Program-made: the position numbers and the translations under genes | Notes under the pieces: generated by a model | The model's input: only the letters and a program-made list of their open reading frames with translations | The model's database searches: none | Told to the model about the DNA's origin: nothing | Part shown: one piece after another, positions 5,326-10,266 of the stretch | Position numbering within the stretch: the stretch's first letter is position 1 | Layout: each line of letters begins with the position of its first letter | Assembly (NCBI GenBank): GCA_023438965.1 | Contig: JAEXPB010000332.1 | Coordinates: 1-10,266, forward strand | Direction: 5' to 3' | From: Bacillota bacterium | GTDB taxonomy: Bacteria; Bacillota; Clostridia; Saccharofermentanales; UBA5734 | Length of the DNA stretch: 10,266 nt

Positions 5326-7288
5326 GTTGTTTCTCCTCTCGAACAAGGGGGTGCTTGGCATTGGATGGATCCAATGGCCGGCCGGCTTCAGATGCAGCTG
5401 ATCGAACCTTGGGCGGGATAAGCTTGTCCGGACCATAGCCGATCAGGTCGGTCCGGCCGGCCAGACGCAGCGCGGACAGGACCAGGTCGCGGTTCTCCGG
5501 CCGGCCAAATTGCAGCAGGGCGCGCTGCAGGGCCTTTTCCCGGCTGTCCGGCACATGGATGGGCTGCAGGGTGAACGGGTCCAGTCCGGTATGATACATC
5601 GTCGTGGATACGGTCCCCGGTGTCGGGTAGAAATCCTGCACCTGCTCGGGCATCACCCGGCTGGCCCGGATATCCAGGGCGAGTTCGATCGCATCGGCCA
5701 GGTCGCAGCCGGGGTGACCGGAAATCAGGTAGGGAACCAGATATTGTTTCAATCCAAGCTGTCGGTTGACCTGTTCGTAGCGGGTCCGGAATTCCTGGTA
5801 GACTTCCGGCGACGGCTTGCCCATCGCCTGCAGCGTCCGGCGGCTGACATGCACCGGAGCCACTTTCAATTGCCCGCTGACATGATGCTGACACAACTCG
5901 GTCAGGAAGTCATGTTGCCGGTCCAGGAGCAGATAGTCGAACCGGACGCCGGAACGGATGAAGACTTTCTTGATGCCCGGCAGGGCGCGAATCTGGCGCA
6001 GGACATCCAGATAGTCGCCATGGTCAGCCTGCAGGGCCGGACAGGGCTGCGGGAACAGGCACTGCTGGTCCTTGCAGACCGAACCTTTGCGTTGGCGGGG
6101 GCAGGCCGGCTGGAAAAAGTTGGCAGTCGGACCGCCGACATCGTGGATATATCCTTTGAAGTCCGGCTGGCTCGCCAGAAGTCGCGCCTCCTGGATAATC
6201 GACCGGGCGCTGCGGCGCTGGACGATGCGGCCCTGGTGGAAGGTGATGGCGCAGAAATGGCAGCCGCCGTAACAGCCGCGGTGGCTGTTGATGCTGAAGC
6301 GGACCTCTGCAATCGAGGGTACGCCTCCCTCCGCCCGGTGGCGGGGATGCGGCGGTCTTTCATACGGCAGCGCTGCGATGCGGTCCATCTCGTTCATGGT
6401 CAGCGGGCGCTGCGGCGGATTCTGCACCAGGTAACGGCCGCTGTGGCGCTGGATCAGCGTCTTGCCGGCGCCGGGATCCTGTTCGCGGTATTGGTAACGG
6501 AAAGCGGTCGCATAAGCCAGCTTGTCCCGCGCAACTTCTTCATAGGACGGCAGCAGGATCTGCCGGTCGTCTTCCGGCAGGATTGAATCGCGCAGGCTGT
6601 CCATGGGTATCGATCCGGCGTCCAGATGGTAATCCGGGAAGCCGGCGATGAACGATGCACAGCTGCCGGGCAGCTGTTCCGGCTTGGCCAGGACGCAGGT
6701 GCCGCGAATGGCATTGATCTTGCGGATCGGCACGCCTTTGGCCAGGAGCGCCGCCACTTCCAGCAGCGGCAGTTCGCCCATGCCGTAAATCAACAGGTCG
6801 GCCTGGCTGTCCTGCAGGATCGACCGGCGGACCTGATGGCTCCAGTAGTCATAATGGGCAAATCGGCGCAGGCTGGCCTCAATGCCGCCAATGATCAGCG
6901 GGATCTCCCCCATTTGCTCCCGGACCAGGCTGCAGTAGCGGATCGTGGTCCGGTCCGGGCGTCGGCCGCCGGTGCCGCCAGCCGAATAACGGTCGTCCGA
7001 ACGGGGCTTGCGGCTCGCTGTATAGTTGTCGACCATCGAGTCCACCACGCCGGAAGAGACCAGAACCGCCAGACGCGGCGGACCCATGGCCAGCAAGCTG
7101 GCCGGATCGGTCAGCGACGGTTGGACAACCAGACCGACGCGATAGCCTTCCCTTTCCAGCAAGCGGGTCAGCAGGGCGGCGCCGAAGCTCGGATGATCGA
7201 CATAAGCATCACCGGTCACAAAAAGAAAATCCAGTTCGTCCCAGCCCCGGTCGGCCATTTCGGCCCGGCTGAGCGGTAAATGGGCCAT
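5243..7288 (-). CDS. YgiQ-family (UPF0313) radical SAM protein
   Basis: This family holds a [4Fe-4S] cluster that cleaves S-adenosylmethionine; the substrate is not established. The 681-residue product starts with PLSRAEMADRGWDELDFLFV, typical of YgiQ. The radical SAM cysteines CYGGCHFC are Cys339, Cys343 and Cys346, preceded by FSINSHRG. A further cysteine group (395-416: ACPRQRKGSVCKDQQCLFPQ then PC) is also typical, as are HDVGGPTANF (382-391), LKVAPVHVS (474-482), LISGHPGCDL (521-530) and DFYPTPGT (552-559). Family similarity ends near residue 627 (DLIGYGPDKLIPPK). The last 54 residues are low-complexity and basic and run 83 bases into folD in another frame, so the true end may lie near 5388. 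The ATG follows the ftsK stop by 2 bases with GGGAGGA 9 bases upstream. Confidence 0.93.
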   Translation of the reverse strand: MAHLPLSRAEMADRGWDELDFLFVTGDAYVDHPSFGAALLTRLLEREGYRVGLVVQPSLTDPASLLAMGPPRLAVLVSSGVVDSMVDNYTASRKPRSDDRYSAGGTGGRRPDRTTIRYCSLVREQMGEIPLIIGGIEASLRRFAHYDYWSHQVRRSILQDSQADLLIYGMGELPLLEVAALLAKGVPIRKINAIRGTCVLAKPEQLPGSCASFIAGFPDYHLDAGSIPMDSLRDSILPEDDRQILLPSYEEVARDKLAYATAFRYQYREQDPGAGKTLIQRHSGRYLVQNPPQRPLTMNEMDRIAALPYERPPHPRHRAEGGVPSIAEVRFSINSHRGCYGGCHFCAITFHQGRIVQRRSARSIIQEARLLASQPDFKGYIHDVGGPTANFFQPACPRQRKGSVCKDQQCLFPQPCPALQADHGDYLDVLRQIRALPGIKKVFIRSGVRFDYLLLDRQHDFLTELCQHHVSGQLKVAPVHVSRRTLQAMGKPSPEVYQEFRTRYEQVNRQLGLKQYLVPYLISGHPGCDLADAIELALDIRASRVMPEQVQDFYPTPGTVSTTMYHTGLDPFTLQPIHVPDSREKALQRALLQFGRPENRDLVLSALRLAGRTDLIGYGPDKLIPPKVRSAASEAGRPLDPSNAKHPLVREEKQHGNDHARQRTGPGNPQPDRRRHRRPER
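5333..5337 (-). promoter_or_regulatory. Ribosome-binding site that fixes the folD start
   Basis: The minus strand reads GAGAGGAG, with AGGAG at 5337-5333, then 7 bases and the ATG at 5325. It chooses this ATG over the in-frame ATG at 5436. It lies inside the out-of-family tail of the upstream gene. Confidence 0.85.
5359..5376. repeat. Perfect hairpin-forming inverted repeat upstream of the folD ribosome-binding site
   Basis: CATTGGAT and ATCCAATG form 8-base perfect arms with a 2-base centre (at least a 4-base loop in RNA). Next to it at 5377-5386 is the 10-base palindrome GCCGGCCGGC. The repeat is 21 bases upstream of the folD Shine-Dalgarno and falls within the tail of the ygiQ-family frame. 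Such structures are more usual in intergenic leaders, which feeds doubt about the natural end of the upstream gene. Function unknown. Confidence 0.6.
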
Positions 7289-7290
7289 CG

Positions 7291-10143
7291 TCAGCTGTCC
7301 TCCCGGGCTTTGAATTCGAGATACTGGGCCTGCGAGATCAGGACCTTGCGCGGCTTGCTCCCTTCAAATGGGCCGACATAGCCCATCTCCTGCATGCGGT
7401 CGATCAGGCGGGCCGCCCGGGGATATCCGACGTTCATGCGCCGCTGCAGGAGTGAGACCGAGGCGTAACCGGCTTCAACGACGATACCGAGCGCCTGAGG
7501 CAGCAATTCATCCTGGTCGCCGCTGTCGCGTTCCTTGCCGCTGCCGGCCGGTGCGGTCATGATCGCGTCAGCGATCGCCTGGTCATAGGTTACCTCTCGT
7601 TGGGTTTTGATATGGGTCAAAACACGTTCGACTTCGGAGTCAGTGACAAAAGCGCCCTGGCCGCGAATCGGTTTGGCCGAGCTTTGCGGATAGTAGAGCA
7701 TATCGCCTTTGCCCAGGAGTTTCTCCGCGCCGGCCATGTCGAGGATGGTCCGCGAGTCGACCTGTGATGCGACTGCGAAAGCGATGCGCGAAGGGATGTT
7801 GGCCTTGATGACGCCGGTGAGGACATCGACCGACGGCCGCTGGGGCGCAATGATCAGGTGGATGCCGGCCGCGCGGGCCATGGCGGTCAGCCGGGCGATC
7901 GCATCCTCGACTTCCGTTGGTGTCGTGGCCATCAGATCAGATAATTCATCGATGACCAGCAGGATCAGCGGCAGTTTTTCGAAGTCTTCCTCCCCGCGCA
8001 GCGCGGCCGCGTTGTAGGAATTGATGTCGCGCACCGATTTCTCGGCGAACAGGCCATAGCGCCGGACCATCTCGTTGACGGCCCAGAGCAGGGTGTTGGC
8101 GGCTTTCTTGGGATCGGTGACCACCGGCGCCATCAAATGCGGGATGCCATTGTAAACGCTCAATTCGACGACCTTGGGGTCGATCATCAGCATACGGACG
8201 TCGTCCGGGCTGGAACGGTACAGGATGCTCATCAGGATGGCATTGATGCACACTGATTTGCCGGACCCCGTCGCGCCGGCTATCAGCAAGTGCGGCATCT
8301 TGGCCAGGTCGCAGAGGATCGGGCTGCCCTGGATGTCCCGGCCGAGGGCGGCGGTCAGCGGCGAGTTGCCGCGCAGGAACTCCGGCGACTCCAGCAGGCC
8401 GCGCAGCAGGACCGGCGAGGTCTCCTTATTCGGAATCTCGATGCCGATCGCCGATTTGCCGGGGATCGGTGCCTCGATGCGGACGCCCATTGCGGCCAGG
8501 TTGAGCGCGATATCGTCGGAAAGACTGACGATCCGGCTGACCTTGACACCCGGACCGGGGCTCAGCTCGAAACGCGTGATCGTCGGTCCGGTGGTGACAT
8601 GTATGACGGTGGCCTGAATGCCAAAACTTTCCAGCGTATGCTCCAGCTTTTTGCCCAGAGTCTGGATGGCGCTGTTATTGGCAATCCGCGAGGCGAAATT
8701 CTGGTCTTCGCGCAGCAGGTCAAGCGGCGGCGCCTGATACGGCAGGTCCAGGGCCATTTGCGAGCCGGGCGGGCCGGATATCCGGCTTTGCCTGGTCTGC
8801 ATCAGGTCAATCGCCGTGCCGGCGGCGTGGTGCTCATCCGTCCGGTCAGCCCAATGGGACCGGCCATCGGCAGCAGCCATTTCGGCTTCCGCCAGGCTGG
8901 TCGGTGCCTGGACAGCCGCGGCAGCTGCCGGGGTGCCGGCTTCGCTGGACGAATTGCCGCGCGTACCGGCTTCATCTGATTGCCCGATCCGGCGGATGTC
9001 CGCCGGCAGCGGGGCAGACGGTGCGACCGCTGCAGGATCAACGCCGGATGCGGCTGGCTCATAGTCCGAATGGGCGGATACGATCGAATAGGATAAAGCA
9101 GCCGGTTGAACCGGTCGATCATCAGGTGCCGGCATCCAGTCCGGATCCTTGAGCTTAAGGTCGTACGGTGAACGGGGCGGCTGCGCGGCCTTAGCTTTGC
9201 CGGCGTCCGGACGTTCATGGCCCGGCGCGGTCTGCAGGAATTCCGGGACCGAAAGATCGGCGGCCGCCGATTCATCCGGCTCGTCCGCAGCACCCAGCCA
9301 GAGGCGCTTTAAATTGTCCAATAGGGACGGATGCGTCCTGGCTGGCGTTGCCAGCTGGCCAATCTGATCCGGGCTGGTTTCGGCGTCTGGTGAACCCGCC
9401 GCAGTTCCGGTTTCGGTGCCGGTTTTAGTGTCGGCTTTCTGGTCTGTCGGCAGCAACAGGTCAAAGCTGCGGGCCTCTTTGGCTTCGGCCGACCGGTTTT
9501 CGCGGATCGTCGCCACGCTGGAACGGACCGCATCGTCGACACGCTGCCGGGTGTGCTGCAAGGCTTCGGCTGTCCGGCCGACAGCCCGGGAAAGCGATAC
9601 ATTCAAGAGGAGGATAATTTGCGACAACAGCAATGCGCCAACCAGAACGAGCGAGCCGACCGAGCCGGCAATGGCCAGCAGGGCTTGTGCCAACAGGCCG
9701 CCGAGCAAGCCGCCGGTCAGCGGTTTCCCGCCGGTGGCCAGCAATTCCGGTTCGATGCCGGTCCGCCAGAGGCTGGCGAGCGCTTTCCAGGCTTCGGGCT
9801 GCTGGTCTTCGCCCAGACAAAGCTGCCGGTAAGCGGTCTGGTCGACAGTCAGCAGATGAAGCAAGGCAGCCGTGCCCAGCAGCAGGAGGAGCACGGAAGT
9901 AAAGCGCAGGCGGGTAATCCGCAGCTGCTGCTCGATCAGGTAATCAATCGCCATGTAGGTGAAAATAACCGGCAGCGCCAGAGCCGTCACGCCGATCAGC
10001 CCGCGTCCCCCGGCAGCCAGGACGGCACCGATCCAGCCGCTGCGCCCGGCCGGCATATAGAAGGCCAGGCCCAGGATCACCGCTGTCGCCAGATAAAGGA
10101 CGCCATTGATTTCCTTTTTGTGGTCGATTCCGCTGTCGGCCAT
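7291..10143 (-). CDS. ftsK: DNA translocase FtsK/SpoIIIE
   Basis: FtsK/SpoIIIE hexamers at the septum pump double-stranded DNA to clear the chromosome from the closing division site. The 950-residue product has hydrophobic membrane segments at about 13-30, 45-68, 80-99 and 142-182, then a Pro/Ala-rich, acidic low-complexity linker (about 220-460), the alpha/beta motor (about 480-850) and the C-terminal gamma winged helix (about 880-940: [50 protein letters not shown]) that reads polar chromosome motifs. Walker A is GATGSGKS (623-630), Walker B ends in VIDELSDLM (730-738). The usual ATQRPSVDV motif reads APQRPSVDV (766-774). The ATG starts one base after the upstream gene's stop; purine-rich GGGAAG about 10 bases upstream may serve as ribosome-binding site. 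Whether it is mainly a division or sporulation translocase cannot be told. Confidence 0.97.
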   Translation of the reverse strand: MADSGIDHKKEINGVLYLATAVILGLAFYMPAGRSGWIGAVLAAGGRGLIGVTALALPVIFTYMAIDYLIEQQLRITRLRFTSVLLLLLGTAALLHLLTVDQTAYRQLCLGEDQQPEAWKALASLWRTGIEPELLATGGKPLTGGLLGGLLAQALLAIAGSVGSLVLVGALLLSQIILLLNVSLSRAVGRTAEALQHTRQRVDDAVRSSVATIRENRSAEAKEARSFDLLLPTDQKADTKTGTETGTAAGSPDAETSPDQIGQLATPARTHPSLLDNLKRLWLGAADEPDESAAADLSVPEFLQTAPGHERPDAGKAKAAQPPRSPYDLKLKDPDWMPAPDDRPVQPAALSYSIVSAHSDYEPAASGVDPAAVAPSAPLPADIRRIGQSDEAGTRGNSSSEAGTPAAAAAVQAPTSLAEAEMAAADGRSHWADRTDEHHAAGTAIDLMQTRQSRISGPPGSQMALDLPYQAPPLDLLREDQNFASRIANNSAIQTLGKKLEHTLESFGIQATVIHVTTGPTITRFELSPGPGVKVSRIVSLSDDIALNLAAMGVRIEAPIPGKSAIGIEIPNKETSPVLLRGLLESPEFLRGNSPLTAALGRDIQGSPILCDLAKMPHLLIAGATGSGKSVCINAILMSILYRSSPDDVRMLMIDPKVVELSVYNGIPHLMAPVVTDPKKAANTLLWAVNEMVRRYGLFAEKSVRDINSYNAAALRGEEDFEKLPLILLVIDELSDLMATTPTEVEDAIARLTAMARAAGIHLIIAPQRPSVDVLTGVIKANIPSRIAFAVASQVDSRTILDMAGAEKLLGKGDMLYYPQSSAKPIRGQGAFVTDSEVERVLTHIKTQREVTYDQAIADAIMTAPAGSGKERDSGDQDELLPQALGIVVEAGYASVSLLQRRMNVGYPRAARLIDRMQEMGYVGPFEGSKPRKVLISQAQYLEFKAREDS

Positions 10144-10144
10144 T

Positions 10145-10266
10145 TCAGATCCGCTTCCCTTCCCGGTTCAGTCGCCGGCTGAGGGTCAGCAGGGCGACTA
10201 ATGTCTTGGCATCGTGTATTTCACCTCGGTCGATCATAGCCAGGGCGTCCGCCAGAAGGACCGGAT
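10145..10266 (-). CDS. C-terminal end of a probable NUDIX hydrolase (ADP-ribose pyrophosphatase-like), runs off the right edge
   Basis: Only the last 40 codons or so are in the window, in the frame whose first full codon is at 10264-10262, ending with TGA at 10147-10145. The visible residues include [20 protein letters not shown] and then [10 protein letters not shown]. The pattern of an 'ea...i..GeI.DaKT...LL' tail is typical of ADP-ribose pyrophosphatases of the NUDIX superfamily, which cleave ADP-ribose to AMP and ribose 5-phosphate. The NUDIX box itself would lie outside the window, so the call rests on this tail alone. The stop is one base from the ftsK ATG, so the two genes share an operon. 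The other two minus-strand frames here hit stops early. Confidence 0.62.
   Translation of the reverse strand, partial: PVLLADALAMIDRGEIHDAKTLVALLTLSRRLNREGKRI

Noticed and set aside
5326-5436. FolD starting at the upstream ATG (321 residues)
   Set aside because: The extra 37 residues are not family-like and cross the strong AGGAG at 5337-5333; the ATG at 5325 has ideal spacing and begins the conserved protein.
5388-5894. 168-codon minus-strand open frame overlapping the radical SAM gene in another frame
   Set aside because: The conserved YgiQ residues (SGHPGCDL, DFYPTPGT, DLIGYGP) are all in the main frame, so it is not a separate gene. Its stop at 5388 is only of interest as a possible original end of that gene.
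5510-6586. 358-codon plus-strand open frame opposite the radical SAM gene
   Set aside because: Antisense shadow; the minus strand carries intact radical SAM motifs throughout.
1-10266. CRISPR array, transposon ends, tRNA or rRNA genes, phage or defence genes
   Set aside because: Read on both strands; no direct-repeat/spacer pattern, transposase frame, cloverleaf or rRNA signature was seen. The sequence is almost fully accounted for by housekeeping genes.

Overview
The window reads as one tightly packed housekeeping gene cluster. Every supported gene lies on the minus strand, so transcription runs from right to left. The sequence is GC-rich. The gene set and layout suggest Bacillota, probably a GC-rich clostridial lineage: cinA lies just upstream of recA, the operator in front of recA is of the GAAC-N4-GTTC type bound by Gram-positive LexA, ribosome-binding sites are strong GGAGG-type, and a YgiQ-family radical SAM protein follows ftsK. 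The exact lineage cannot be told from this window.

In transcription order the layout is: (1) the 3' end of a probable NUDIX hydrolase gene (10266-10145); (2) ftsK/spoIIIE DNA translocase (10143-7291); (3) a YgiQ-type radical SAM protein (7288-5243); (4) folD (5325-4471); (5) rmuC (4471-3296); (6) cinA (3318-2053); (7) murJ lipid II flippase (2056-317); (8) a 155-base non-coding gap holding a near-consensus sigma-A promoter, a LexA box and a phased CCGACAAA-type repeat; (9) the start of recA (161 to beyond the left edge). From the NUDIX gene to murJ, genes are separated by at most 2 bases or overlap (TAATG, ATGA, a 23-base and an 83-base overlap), so a single polycistronic mRNA with translational coupling is likely. 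recA has its own SOS-controlled promoter; no convincing terminator separates it from murJ, so read-through is possible.

Functionally the cluster combines chromosome handling (FtsK, RmuC, RecA), cell-wall precursor export (MurJ), one-carbon metabolism for purines and thymidylate (FolD), and pyridine-nucleotide salvage (CinA, perhaps the NUDIX protein). I see no mobile element, RNA gene, CRISPR array or undescribed defence-like system. The points most worth a second look are the recA control region, a pair of abutting perfect palindromes inside the 5' end of murJ, and the 83-base ygiQ/folD overlap, which may reflect a lost stop codon. Long plus-strand open frames are shadows of the minus-strand genes.
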